Positions 34,201 through 49,200 of a stretch of DNA of 64,000 bases are shown here, piece by piece. The translations under genes were made by a program, and so were the position numbers. Position 1 is the first letter of the stretch; each line of letters starts with the position of its first letter. The DNA is from Monocercomonoides exilis. Its lineage: Eukaryota > Preaxostyla > Oxymonadida > Polymastigidae. The notes under the pieces are model-generated. The model did not search any database. It worked only from the letters and a program-made list of their open reading frames with translations, and was not told the origin of the DNA. Where the stretch lies: contig LSRY02000002.1 of the NCBI GenBank assembly GCA_001643675.2, positions 37,501 to 101,500 on the forward strand, written 5' to 3'.

Positions 34201-37200
34201 TCTCTCTCTTCTTGAGGAATCTCCTTTGCCAGCATTCATATTAGCCCTTTCACTGATTCCTCCGAGAGTTAAATTGCCAGAAATTGAAGCAACAACATTC
34301 TTTCTCAACTTGCTCCAGTGCTTCATTTCGTTTTTGACGATCGATGCTGAAGCACTAAGATCTGAACTAGACGGAATAAATGCACAAGCCCTGTCCAGCG
34401 AACGATTAGATCGAGATGAAGGCAAATGCGAGCGATGCAGCATGAGCCATACAATAATCGAATGAAACCAGCACAAAGCAATTAGCATTTGCGTCTGAAG
34501 GCGGCGATACTTCATTTGCGAAGAGCGAAGAGATGAAAAACACAACGAGGTGTGCGGAACACTCAGCGGATCATACAACGAAAAACAGGAAGGTCCGCTT
34601 ACATTCGATGGAATATTATTTGCTTCATTGACAGAAGCAATTTCTTTCAAAGAAGACGAACAAAATCCAAATGCAACAACAGAACGACTCAAATGATCTG
34701 TCTCTCCAAATTCTGGTTGTTTTCTTTGCTTTCCTTGAAGATTTCGTTTTCTCAAATCGAATAATTCAATCTTTGTTGCATCATTTCCAAAGAAGCAATC
34801 GCTCCATTTCACCGAAGTCAATGGAAGATCAGCCAGTTTCTTTTTGATCTCTTCTCTTCTTTTTGCTTCTTCTGCCTCCTTTTCCGCTTCTTCCTTTCCA
34901 AACTTGGATGCTGCCTTGTTAATATTCTGTGTGGATGTCGTTCTTTTCAAAGAAGGAAGTTCATCGCCATGTGAAGCAATGTTGGAAGAATCGCCAGATG
35001 ATTGCACTGTTGGAGAAGTGGATTTAGGCACGTCTTGAAGAACAGCACTGCTTCTGTCGCGCCTCATCATGCCAGGAGACGCCGAAGCAGAGTGATTTGA
35101 AGGAGGAGAAGCCAGCTCTGAGGCATCACCACCGACGACAGATTGTCTGCGCAGATTCATTTGAGGTGGCAAAGCAAGTGGAACACTCCCAGAAGACAAA
35201 GTGAATGATGATGTTGAAGAAAGAGAAGGGGCTTGGAAGTTCTTCTGTAAGGAAGTTCCAGATGCAGACGAGCCAATTGTTGAATTCATAAAGTTGGCTG
35301 AAGAAGAAGATTGTGTCAATCCTTGCGATTTGCTTGATTGAACCGGAGCAAGGCGTTGCTGAGTCATTTTTCTGTGTCTCATTTTTGATTGAGATTCTTT
35401 CCGCTCTCTCTCTCTTTGCTTTTGTGCTTCTTCTTCATCTCTGATATGAGACAAAACCAACAATCTCTCTTGAACGATAGATGGATCAAAGAAAGAAACC
35501 GATGCTTCTCCTTCTGACAGAGCATGATGGGCAAACGAAAAAGGGAATGGAACAAACGCAAACTCGCCTGCAGTCTGAATGGTGCGCTTCAACGCAAGCA
35601 ACGCAGAGATTATCCTTCCTTTATTGCGGAGGACAGAATCTTCGTCAGATTCATTGAAATAAAGTGGAAGAAGCGTTGGTATTATTTCTTTCAGCTTTTC
35701 AAATGTGATTGGAGCGTCTTCTTTCTTTCCTTTTGCTCCTATATCTGTTGCTTTATCTCTTCGAGTGTCCAGATTTTGCTCACTCATCTGGCTAAGCTCA
35801 GCAGCAAGTGATGATTCTTTCTCAGAATCTTTTAATTCGCTTCTCAGTCGATGAATAAGAGAGACAACAGGATCAGAAGAGTTGGCAAATGATGACGGAA
35901 TAAACGTGGAGCGGAACCAAATGTCGAACGAATGCAGGAAAAAGAACTCTGGGAATTGTATTGGCAGTTGGCTCAGTTCCGCTGCAGAGAACACAACCTG
36001 CAAAGACTGACGAAGAATTTCCACAAATGAAGTTGGATGGCAGACATGCAATTTCAGAGAATGAGACAGCAGAAGAGGATGAAAGGCCGAGTTCCTTTTC
36101 TGAAGTGACAATGACGATTGAGGTTGATGTTCAACTGGAGTTGTAGCCAGAACGATGATTCTGAAATTGGAATGAATAAACAAAGCATTGGAATCTGCGT
36201 CACGCTCAGCCACTTCTGTCTTCCTTCTATCGTTTGTTGGTCCTCCTTGTCGTTCACCTCGAGCGATCGTCGTTTGAGACGATCGTATTGATTGCTGCAT
36301 TGAGCCAGCTCCTTCCGCTAAAACTTTTGGAATGCCAGCCAGCTCTCCTTCAATGTCTTTTTTGCGTTTCTCTCTCTCCTTTTCACCTTCCTTCTCCGCA
36401 ATCATCGAAGCACGAAGCTCGTTCACAACAAGAGCAAGATCTCGCATCAGAAGAGGAGATAACTCAGAGTCAGAAATAACAAGCCATACAGAATCCACCT
36501 TGCACTTCTCGACCAAAGCACTGAGCGGCCATAACTTGTTCCATTTCAAAGACGAACCAGATAATGATGATGATTGAGGCGGTCGAACAACCTCGTTGAG
36601 ATACAAATTGGAATCAGAAAGTGAAACATTGTCACGCGTTTCGCTAAGAGCAAGTGGAAGAGGCTGATGCTCAAAGGACGGATATGACGGAGCATATTCC
36701 ACTCGGATGTGCAATGATGTGGCTGCTGCTTGGATAACTGGCGTTGGATCAGCATATGGAGGAGACATCAGAATCAGAGGCTGGACAGCTGATGTCATCT
36801 TAAGTGAGTTTATTAGCAGAGCAGGTGTAAAATACGAAGTATTGAGAATTGTATTTACTGTCACTCCATGCTGCAAATAATACGATGTGAGTGTCTGCTT
36901 GCTTTCATTAGCTTCTGAAAAGAACAGATTTGAATTTTGATCAGAAAAAGTACCATCATCTGCATCCACGGAAAACAATGAATCAGTGTATGATGTTGTG
37001 CTTTCTCTTCTTTGTGAAGCTCCTCCAAATGAAGGAAACTGATTCAGATTTGGAGAAAAACTTGTTCGATAAGAAAACGGAGAAAAAGACGATTGATTGA
37101 CTTTCTTTAGCTCTGCAGTCATTAAAGAGAGGAGAGAAGATGAAGGTGGCTTCATGCGATGAATAGGAAGGAACGAAAGAAGAGCAAATGGGGATTTCTT

Positions 37201-40200
37201 TGTTTTCGACATCTTTGGTGATAGATAAGCTTCTGATTGCAATTGCGACTGTGATTGACGATGCGTTTGCTGCAGGCTTCTCTCGTCAGAAATAATTATA
37301 GATGATTTTTTGGTTAGTGTGGTTTGCTGAGTGCGAGTTGTTCGAGGCTCTTCCTCAATTAATTCGCCTTGAAGCGACATTTTTGTGTCATCCTTTTCTT
37401 TCTTTCTATCTGTTTCTCCCAAGGCGGTTCCAAGTCCCAACGAGAATGGAAGCTTATCTATTTGTGATTGTAGCTCTCTTTTGTGTTCGATCTTAGAAAT
37501 GAATTCTTTCATCGTAGATTTCATCAGAGTTATCTGTGTTAGTCCTCTGATACTCTCTTCTTTCAGCAGAGGATCCTGCCCAAATACAACTGCTTGTAGT
37601 GATGAGCCCAAAACCGTTGAAGAAAAGCAGCTTAAAAGCTGTGAATACAAATGAGGTGGTGAAAGAAGAAGAGAAAGTAGAAGGCGAATTACAGCTGGAA
37701 GATAAGGTGCTTCTTTAAAGTTGCATAAAGAACTTAAAACTCGGTATGATGTTGCAGGAGACGCATGCAAGAAGTTAGAAGAAATGTTTGGAGAAGAAGA
37801 CGATTCAGATAATTCTGAAAAGATGTGAGAAATTGTTCCCCGATCACTTAACAGAAGACCAAATGTCGCAAACGAGTAAAGTTGGGAATAAAGATTGTTT
37901 AATGTTTTCTGATCATTTTTCAATTGTTCGCATTCTTCCTTCTCGTTCTTTTTGTTATGCGTTCCAACACCAGTTTCCGCATGCCTTGATTCTTTGCTCC
38001 TCATGAGCTCTTTCTCTCTTTGTTCGCATCTCTGTTTCAATATCTTTATCCTCTGGTGCAACAAATTGAGTTTCACAGAAAGGAATGGGGCAACAGGAAT
38101 TAGAGGTGGGTGTGTAAATGGAGATGCGCAATCTGGAGGAATTCTTGTTCTCTTTTGAGCAGCTGCAAAATTCATGTTTTGAGAATTGCTTGAAATGGCA
38201 GGTGTTGATGAAGATGTTGAAATTTCAGTATTCGATTTTGCTTCCGAAGTGTGCTTCAGCATCTGGTTGAATAACAAACTGGAATGATACACCAACGAAA
38301 AATGATCTGACAAAGTCTGAGAAATATCCTTCATTTGAGGAGCATTTGATGGATATGTGAAAAAGAGACGACAAGCAGTCTGAAAGCTTTTCTGGACTTG
38401 TGTTTGCTGGAGCAATGAAACAATTGCATATTTGTCTGAATTATCTTTAACATTCTCGCTATTTGTTGAGTTGATGCCTCGCAGTTTGTGTGTTGCAGTT
38501 TGATTTTCGGGAGAGGGAGACGAAGAGGTTGCAATCATTGTTGGAATAATTGGAGTTGAAGCTCTTGACGCATATGGCGAAACGGAAATATCGTAGTCGA
38601 ATAAAAATGTTTTTTTAGATTCTTTTTTCCTTTGTTTTTTGTCGAAATAAGTAAGCATCTCATCTTCTTTCCACTCAAACCCTTCGAAGTTCTCGTCCTC
38701 ATTCTCTTCAATGCCAGCAAGAGTCGGATTAAGAGCAAACTCCTGCCATTCTTGAGGATTGTTCCAGATGGAAGCAGGAAGAGAGGCCAAAAATGGGATA
38801 CGAGAACTGACTGCCACTATCAGATCCCAATGAGATTGACTCCACAACGAAGTGCTCGGTGGATGAACCAACTTCGCTGCCATCGCCAGCTTTCGGTATT
38901 CAACAAGCGCTTCTGCTTCGATATGCTCAGATTCCAATGGAGATGTTTGAGTTTGTTCCAAAAGCTGCTCCCACAGTGCAACATTCTCCAGCTCATCTTC
39001 GTTGATATCTTTAAGAACTCCATCATTTGCTGAACTGCTCCTTTTTGTTACTCCTTCATTCCCATTTGCAGAACTTTGTGAATCATCTGCTTTTGTCTCA
39101 TGACTCGAAGAAGATGGATGCTTCTGCCCTTCTCCTTGGTTCTTTCCACAAGATGCTCTAATATTTCCGGATTTTCGTTTTCCTTCTTCTTCTTCTAGAT
39201 AAGAAAGATCTAAAATAGTGTGACATTCATTCAATGACAACAATTGAGGAGGAAGAACTATATTTCGATATATCGACATTTGTTGCTTCCAGAAAGATAC
39301 AACCGAAGAAAAACCATCCAAAACATTTGATGTTCCCCAGCCTCGGCAACACTCAAGCGAAAATGCCAACAGAAAAGAAAGCGTTGGCTTGTCACTTTCA
39401 TGGCACATTTGACTCAATGACTGGATAGCAGCAACGAAAGTGAGAGAGGAGAGAAGAGAAGAGTAGAAAAGAGGAGACGAAATACAAAAAGGATTCGCCA
39501 TCTGGCCAGACTGAGATTGCATCGTTGAAGGAAGAATGGAGACAGATGAAGATGAAGATGGCAAATTTTGAATAGACGAAGATGAAAGCAATGACAAGGG
39601 AATACCAGTGGGCGAAACAGGAATTCCTGAGGTAAATGACGGAGAATGCTGCAGGAATGCACCAGTGGGTGTGATAAGCGTGCTGGAAGAAGCTGCTTTC
39701 ATCATCGGTGGAAGCATTGCAGTTGATTCAGTAAATGCAGATGATGAAAAAGATGGCTGCAGAATTGAAGAAGACGTCGATGAAGTTGCAACTGGAGCTA
39801 ATGTTGGTAGCGAGCCTTTTTGTTCCTGTGCAAGCTGTAGGGACTGAGATGACTGTGATATTTTCATCTTTGCTGTTGCTTGCGAAAGTGCTTCATCTGC
39901 TTGCTTCAGAATTGCAAATAAGTTTATGGCTTCGGAATCCGCTTTTGGTACAAGTGAAGTTTCGGCTTTTGATGGTTTTGGAGGTCTGCTTTTCGGAACT
40001 GCAGTTTTTTCCTTCTTTAAGTGAGTCTTTTGATGCATTATTGACTGCTGATAGTGATTGATTTGTGCAACGAGTAACGTTAGTTCAGAAGCCAAAAACT
40101 TGTTGTTGTTGAAAACGAGTGATGCAAGCGTCTGAACAGTTAGTGGAACAAAACTAGTAGTTTGACTGTCAGCACGTGCACAAAGAAGGTCGAGTGTTTT

Positions 40201-43200
40201 TATTGCCTCCTGTTCTTTTTTATCCATTGAAGTCACACTTTCAAGAAGGTTTAGCTTTTGCCTGCTGCTTGTTGGCTCCTCTGTCAGCACATCAAAATCT
40301 CCTGAAGTTTCTTCTGTTTTGAAATCATCACACAAAACATTAACAGTTTCATCAGGGAAAACAGAAGATGCACTTCTCAGGAGCGTCTCGCACGCCTTTT
40401 CCATCCACCGGAGTGCATCTGTTACTGACACTTCGCATTCATCGCTGATGCTTCCGAGGCCGTTGTGCATGTGCGCATACAAAAGAGCAGTGTGTTTTGC
40501 AGCTTCCTTTATTGGCTTCAGAAGTTTCTGCAATATTTCCTCTCCCTTCAGCAGAAGTCGAAGTAAATTGTTCTCATTTGCAACGGACTTTTTCATCCTT
40601 GTGACGTCATTAAGAAACGATGCATCTTCAAGAAGAGCGTCTGCTGGCGCGTTTGTGAGACAGGACAGAATCATAGCTTCATTCTCTTGAAGATCAAGCA
40701 AAGTCACCGCAATGGCTTTTCTGGCAGATTGGAGAGCCTTGTGAAGAGAAGGTGCAAGGAGAGTTAGATAAGCTTTGAAGAAATACTCGGCAAGTCCATC
40801 AACCGACAATGTGAAGTCGACGATTCTTGTGCGTGAAGAAAGAGAAGGATGAGAAAGGACTGAAGCAGATGAGAGAGGATGAGTAAAAGGTGAACGAGCG
40901 GCAGATGGTCGTGAAACAACAAACAGACGAAGTGGTTGCGATTGGAGAAGTGCAGCTTTGGAAATTAGAGACGAAGCGTAAATAGGAGGAAGAATAGCAT
41001 CCGTGTCTTTCAGTTTGAAGAACTGGAGAGGATCAGAAGGCAAAGTTGTGGATGAAACAGTTGAGGAGAATTGAGAAGACGTTGAAAAGGAACTAGACCC
41101 AGCCGAAGAAGGAACAGTTATTGAGAAAGATTCCATTTCAGAAGAACCAGACAGAAGTGGCAACAGCAACGAGGGAGGCTGGCCATCCCCATCGCATGTC
41201 ACAACAGTTGTCCCTCCGTTGTGTGCTGAATGAGAAATAGCAGCTGCAAAACGAGGATGCTGAGTGGAAATGAAAAGAGGCTTTGCTGACCGGGGGATAG
41301 AAGATCGGAGCCATTTCAACCCAATCGAAAGAGGATCAAGAAGGAACGGGAAAGAAGGAGCAAATGAAGCACATAGAGCTGATTCAATCACATGCCTATC
41401 TGGCAATAAGCCTTGTCCTACAAAAAGGGATTCAATCACTCCATCAGGTGAGAGTTCGTGAATAAGAGAGAAGGATGTTGTTGAAGTTGTTGTATCGTAT
41501 GGAGGAGGAATTGGAAATGGCACTGGAGTTAACGATGATATATAAGTTGGATGAGTGTCTTGCGATAAAATTGAACCCGAAAAACTTGATTGGGAATCAT
41601 CATCAATCAGCATCTCTTCCAATTCGTTCAAAGTAATTGCCATTGTCATCAATTTGTGATCAGTCCTGAAATCGTCATCAACATATGGATCAAAGTATTC
41701 TTCGACTTCCTCACTAATTCCAGCTTCCGTGTCATTTCCTAACTCGTCTTCTGAATCATCTTCAATGTGCCTTTCATTTTCATTTTGAATTGATGTGGAT
41801 GATTCTGATTGAAGCAACTTTCCTTCGTTTTCTTGCTTTCGAAACATTTCTCTCAACTTTTCTTTTTGAGATCTTTTTTCCTTTTGAACCAACAATTTTG
41901 ATCGAATTTCGATCCATTTGCGTGCTCTGACACCAGAAGCACCACCAGACTCTCTTGCAATCTGCTCCATTTCTTCTTTTATGCTGTTGGCTTCTTCCAA
42001 AATACACCCTTTGACATCTTCATTGCGAAGAATGCAGCCATCCCTTCTTCTTTGCCTCAAAACATCTTCTATTCTATTCATCAGAATATCTCTTTCCTTC
42101 TCTCCGAATTGCGATCCATACACAACACCAGCTGCTGCTATCACACATCTCCATGGAACAGTACGCAATTCTTGTTTTGCTCTCCGAACAGACACAGTCC
42201 ACTTCTTCTTTTCTTCGTTGAGAGATTTCATTGCCTTTCCAGCCGCTTTCAGTCTCTTTTTGGTTTCTGCAAGAACTCTTTGGGCTTCGCGAGATCGGGC
42301 CATGTCAGCCTCATATCGATCGCTAAGAGCGCGAATACGTGCTTCGATCTCTCGCAATCTACCACGCTTCTTTTCCAGCTCTGCTCGTGCTCTTTCGAGT
42401 TGAGTTTTTGCATCGTCTGCCGCTTTCTGCAATGGAAGCACATTTTTAAGCGCATCACGGTACTTCACAATTGCCTTTGTCCAGACGCATAACGAGGCTG
42501 CTGCGGTGGAAATTTTCTGGATCATTTCTGGAACATACTTCTTCCCCTTTTCTGTAATGTATCTCTTCAACCACATAATAGTCTGCTCTGAAAGAGTATC
42601 CTTTGATTGAAGTAGTCTTTGTCTGAAATCACGCTGTCCAAGCAGATTCTTCGCAGAGCTCCATCCAATGTCACAATCCATCACGGGACAGATCGCATCC
42701 ATCACAAGCAACACTCCTTCAGGTGGACGCACATACGAACGCATCTCATCGATGTCCCTCTGCTCAATCGCATTAACAGCCTCTTCTGCTTCGCGCAGTG
42801 GTGGAAGCGCTTTTTCTAACTCCGCAGTTGCCAGATCCCCAAGACGTTGCTGTTCCTGTGCTTGCTCAGCTATTTTAGCTTCTTCCTTCGATAGAACTTG
42901 CTGTTCAGCAGACGCTGTTTGCTTCTCTATGCTGATCTGCTCCAAAAGAGTGGCAAGTGCATCTGCTTCTTTTTGTTGCTGAGGTGCTGCTGCTGCCAAT
43001 GTTCTCCTGAGTGTGTCAACAGACTCAGTTGCCTCTGCCAGCTTTTTCAGTCCAGATGCCCATCTGGTGATGTTTGTTCGAAGCGTGTGAGTGCGCAGGC
43101 GGGAGAGATAAGAATAGAGTCGAATGAAGAGAAGAAGCGAAGAATGAGGAATCTGATGAGGAGACGAAGGATAAGCTGATAAGTCAAATGGCAATTCTGA

Positions 43201-46200
43201 TTCTATTGTTCTTGATGACGCAAGCGACGAATGAATTTGCTGTGCAAATTGAACTGCAACAAGATGCAAGTTAGCAAAAAGAATAGGAAGAACGGTGAAA
43301 GATTCTTCTAATGCTGAATCTTTGAGAGGATTTCCTCCAAACAATCCTTCTGGAGCAATAAGAATGGTCGAAGCAGGTGCTTCAATTTGTTGTTCTGTTG
43401 TGTCTGCAACAGACAATGAGACTTTTGATGAAGAACTTGTTGGTTCTTTCTGTGTGGGAATCTCTTTCAGGTAGCTTTTAGCAGACTTAAATCCAGAACA
43501 CCACGTTGTCCCACCACAAAGCACAAAATGCTTTGATGCTAAATCAATCCAAAAATCAATGGGATATGGATGTGTGGTGATAAACTGCGACTGAGAAACA
43601 AGAGATGGAGAAAGATGGACACATAAGTTTTGTAAAGTTGACACTGAAACCAAAGATGAAGCAGATGCTTCTTCTTGTGTAGTTGAAACTGAATGAGTTG
43701 TTTGAGATGCTTCGTGTGATGGAGTTTCAAGCAAGGAAGATGAAAATATCGAAGAAACAGGAGCAATATGACTGAATTGAACGTTTCCGGTGCTCATTTC
43801 ATTGAGAATTGGTAGACAAAGAGCAATTCTAAGGTTTTCTTTGACTCTTTCTGCAAAGAAGTTCAGCGCATCTTGCTTTGATATTCGGATGGATGTTAAT
43901 GCAGCAAGCATTTGACGTTCTTCGTCAATCGCATCTTCGTCTTCGTCAATCACTTCACCTTCTTTTGTGTCGTTTTCCCAATCGTCTTCATTGAGTTGCA
44001 TTTCGTGTCTGCCTTTTGTCGACTTTCCACCAGAATCTGCTCCTTTTTTCTTTCCTTCGTTCTTTCCTCCATCTTTGTCCTCTTTTCGCTCTTTTCCGTT
44101 GTGCCTCGATGGATCCATTTGATTTTCCAATTTGCTATTGCCTTCTTCATCTCCCTTCTCGTCAAACACTTTCTCTCCTTGTGGCTCTTCGACAAGATTT
44201 TGCAATGACTCATCAATCTGTTGCGATTCCTCTGGATCTTCATAAAACAGTTCTTGTTCTTCTTCTTCATCATCGCTCTGATCATCTACTCCATTTCCTG
44301 CGCTTCTTCTTGCTCCGCTGCTAATGCTTGAATCTTTGTTGAATAGATAATATTCCGCATAGCTCGTTGAATCCATGCTGCCAGCAGTACCTGGTCGTGA
44401 ATTCACATTCGATCCTTGTCCACTTTTCCCATTTCCTTTTTGCCCTCCTTTATTCTTCTTTCCTTTGCCTTTGTTTCTCTTTCCATACATTCGTGCATTC
44501 TCTTCCTCGATATGTTGTATTTTATGCTTGTATAACTCGCCAACGCAGTCCTCTGCCGTTTTCTTAACCGCCTTGAAGATAAACTGCTCGTCATCGGATG
44601 AAAACAGCCCAGTAACATAGCCAGTCTTCAACAATGTACCCAAAATAGGCAATGCAGAACGAAAGATGGCAGAAAGATGAGCTTCATTCAAACAGAATAC
44701 AACTGGTGTCATTGGCGTTGAAGATGGACCAAAAAGTGAAGAAAGAGGCAAATTGTTTGGATTCGTGAAGAAGAAGTTGGACGATGAAGCTGACGTTGTT
44801 GAATTTGCGGAGGATAAATTCGCAAATGAAGTTGCACCAAATCCAATTCTTGAAGACTGAGAAAGCATTCCCTTTGATTTCTCTTTTGCTGTTCCTTTCG
44901 TGTTGCCTTTCGTCTTAACTGTTTCGATGCTTCTCTTCACCTCTTCGCTTCTTTCCACTGCCACATCCCACTGCTTTTCAATCTGTGGAGGAATAAGTTC
45001 CAACCCGCATCCAGCTCTCAGCATTGCTCTTTTCAAATCAAACAGGAATTCGTCCATTCCATAATGGAACGATGGAAGAGGTGTCATAAAGTTGAAGCCC
45101 AGAAGAGCAGCTGCTATATGTGCTTGAGTTGTTCGCCCGCTCAGTGCATCTCCCATCACAACAGCAGATGTTGAAGATAATGCTACCATCATTTTGGCAA
45201 TTGTGCGAGTGAATTGGTCGGTAAAGATGACTGGAGATGGAAGTGAATGTGTTTGCGAATAGAACGTATTCTGCATCGAGTTTGGTAAACAAAGAGAAAT
45301 ATATGAACGGGAGACCAAAGGAGGAGAATCAAGTTCAAAGGAAGAAGATGATGATAAGCTTGTGGACGAGCTCATAGACTTCAATGCAGACTCAATGGCA
45401 TGTGAAAGCTGCCTTAAATCTTTGATGCCTCTAACACGAGAAAGTGGAGAAAGTGTTACAATTGTATCTGGAACAGCAGTAATTCCACTAAATGAAGCTG
45501 AAGATGAATTTGAAGTTTGGGTTGGCAAAACAGAAGGAATTAGAGAAAACAGGAATTTGTCAAATGGAGACTGAAGCCAGCTTTTCAGAGGCACAAGTTC
45601 TTCAACGTCTGCAGGTATTCTCATCAGCTCATTCTCCTTTCCAACTGACGAAGAAGACATCATTGCTAAGACACTTTCTTCTCCTCCATCATCTTTTTCT
45701 CCAAAGCCACCAATTGCACCCATCTGTTCATTCATTGCATCTCCGCTTAGCAGATTTGACAGTTCAGCAGAAACAGCCACTGCATTGAAACGACCCTGAA
45801 GCAAAGATCCCATAAAGTTAATAAGCGCCTTGCGCTGTTGAGTTGATGTGAGTGAATCGCCCAGCACTCTCAAAACAGAATGTGACCAGATTCGCAAAGT
45901 GTCTGATGACAAAGTATCTTGAGTGGTGTCAAACAATGCTAATTTCGTAGAATTTTCTGGGAATGTTGGAGTTGAAGATGGAGCAACTGTCTGAATTAGA
46001 CTTGTTTGAGAAAGAGCACCCTGAACAAAGGTGGCATTTGATGGATGACGTGAATGAGCAGGTGTCACTGGACGTGATGCTTGTGTGACAAGACTTGACG
46101 TAGAAGGAGATCTCATCATTGATGAAGCATCTCCTTTTGCAGCAAGAAGGGAATAGTGGTTGCCCATCGGAGTTAGTACTGCTGAAGAAGAGCTGCTCGA

Positions 46201-49200
46201 TGATTCGAAAGAGAAAGTCTCCAACTTCACCCCCAAAAGAGGATGTTGAAAGGCAGATGGCAAAAAGAACACCTGGAGACTTTGTTGTGTTTGTCTTGAT
46301 GTTGAAGAAGGTGTATCTGGAGAAGACGAAAAGAGATTTTGAGAAGAAATTGCTTTCGTCATAGAACTTATAGCAACAGATGTAAGTGATGGTGAAGGAG
46401 AGTTAGATGATCTGAGCTTGCTGTGTGATCCTTGTCTTATTAGCGTAGACGATGATGATGAGCCCAATGGAGATGGTACAAACGCCACAGAAGACATCGA
46501 CGATGCAGTAAGCGGAGCCTGCATTCCGAAGCGAGTTCCCACTGTGCTGCCCAAAGGCGATACTCTGGAACTAAAAGTGGATGTTGGAGAAATTGCACTA
46601 TATAGAGGCGATGAAACTGAAGGAAAGAGTGAAGATGATGATGAAGATGATAGCAAAGTTGAACTATCCATTGAAGGTGGGTCAAGAGAAGGAAATCCGA
46701 TGAGAGTGGCATCGCTAACTTTGAAGGCAATCAGAATTCCTTTCATCACACGAATCACATCATGCAGATTAAACACAAATGGAAGAGGCATCGAAGAGCT
46801 TGCTGAAGAAAACAACGAAGATTCTCCAACCTTTCCGCCAATTCTATCGCTTCCTCCACTTACTCCGCCTTTTCCGCCAGATCCGCTGTTTCTGTCTCCT
46901 CCAAGTTTGTTTGTGCCCATCGCTGCAAGTAGACACACGGTGCAGTCGACAAGCTGAGAAAGCATTTTTGGCAATCGCATCACATCCGCTGCAGCTGACA
47001 CGATCTTCCCCTGAACAAGCGCAGAGATTAGAGCTGGAACAACAATGGCAGCTGCTTCTGAGCCAGTGAGTGCATCAACATGGTAACTCATCCAAAAACG
47101 TCCGAGCCTTCGAGACATTTGATGTGGACCGCTTCCTCCACCCAATCGTTGCAAACCATTCTTTGATATAAATGAATTCGGATTCTCCTTCATCATCGAA
47201 TGCTTCCATGTTGCTGGTGTCATCTGAGCAACACGCTGACGTGTTCCACCAAAACCAGCAAACGGCTTCGAGAAGTTAGATGAGATTGTATTGCGCTTCA
47301 TTCTTGTTGTACTCATCGAAGGAGATCCTGCTTCAGATGAAGATGAAGAAGAGCCAGAAAGACGAGAAAGAGCAGGACTTGACGGTTGACTTTTAGCTGC
47401 ATTTTTTGGGTCAAGCTTGTCGTTTTCTTCCTCGTCTGTATTCTCTGCAAGTTCATCAATTGGAAGAGCAGACGAATGACAAGCTGCGAAAAACGAAACA
47501 CCTCCAACAGTTCGAGGCAAAGGCGATGAAAAATCGTAGAAAGTTCGTGTTTCAAGCAGCATTCTAAGTAACTCTGTTAAATGAGGCCCATTCACAAATG
47601 GCTGGAACGGTGTTGATGAAGAAGAATTGGGAATGGATTGACACATCAGCGCGTACTCGAAATTGTCCAATGCAACAGGCATGGAACCTTGCTTTGCTCT
47701 GGACAAAGGCGGACAAAAAGGAGCAGAGGCATTCAGAGAAGAAGCCAAAGACATTTGAGAAAAACCGCTGTCTGTCAAATATGCCCTATTTCGGATGAAC
47801 ACAGGAAGGGACGAATCAGATGGAAGAATGGGCATTCCAGAAAGTTGCCCAACAAATCGGCTTAAAAACCCATTTCTTCCCAAAACAAGTTGATTGATTG
47901 GCGAGTCAAATGAATAATACAACGGAGTGGTAAAATCAGAAGGATGTGTAACAATCTCATATGGCGTTTTCTTCTTGCTGCCGTTTTTCTTTTGCTTTTT
48001 GCTTTTCTTTTCGTTTCTTTCCTCTTCGCCAAGATTGCCCATTCTCTCTTCCGAAGTTGATTGGCTCTTTCCAGAATCATTCTGATAATCGAATCCACTC
48101 CAACCCCATTTTCCTGAAGCCCATTTGTGCAGAACAACTTTTAAAGCAGTGGTCTTTCCGATGCTGCTTCCATCCAACAAAACATTAACTCCTCCACACA
48201 AAAGTGGAGCAAGCACTTTTGTTGCAGCATCTGTAAGCTTCGTGGTTTGCACATAAGAAGTCCGCGACATTGGCTCCAGTTCTGATTCGGTGGCATTGCA
48301 CAACTGAACAGACGGATCTGATGTCTCGTCCATCTGCGACAGCGCTCCATAAAATGGTTTGTGAAGCCTTGAAAACTTGTACACAACATCTGTAACCAGA
48401 GGAGGTTCTTCAATTTCTTTCTCTTTCTCTTTTCCGTTCTCTTGTGTCGAATCTGAAGCAGCTTTATCTTCTGAAGTTTCTGAAGATGTAGTTGTTTGCT
48501 GTGAAGTTGCACTAGGAGAGGTAGAAGAACGAGGCGTTGTGTAAGAATTCGATCTATCTGTTTTATTTGATGTTTTTGATTTATCTTTGTTTTCTTCAGC
48601 TTTTGGCTCCGAGCTCTGCTGCATTACAGATGGATCCTGCAGTTCTAAAAGTGATAAGGTCAGCTTCTTTTGTTTCTTTGAAGTCGCAGGATTAGCTTCA
48701 GCAAGCGCCTGTGCAAATGACGAAATTGAGCGCGATCCTCCTTTGTTGATAAGTCTCTGCTGAACCTGATAGAAGTTGAGAGGAACACGTTTCGGCTGAA
48801 TGAAAAGCGAAAATATTGATGTTCTTTGAGGAAGCGAACGAACAATGGATGGAATTCTGCAGTTCATTGCATCGACAACAAGAGACGAGAAAGCATCTTT
48901 CACATCGCTGCCTATCAATGCAGATCCAAATGACCAGACAACACAAAATAAAAAGTATGAGTCAACAAGACGAGTAATTCGATTTTGAACAGCTGTCTGC
49001 CTTAAATCCATCGAAAGATAGGAATTGACTGTTGTTTCAGATGAACCCAAAGGCAAATTTGTTGTGTGCTTGAAACCTTTGAAAATGCCTCGATATCTCA
49101 CAAGAGTACCGTATTCTTCTGTGAATTTTGTTGAAATATTTTCAGTTTGAGGTGAAGATTTCTCTTTCATTTCATTTTCTGCTTCAATCACGCTGTCCAA

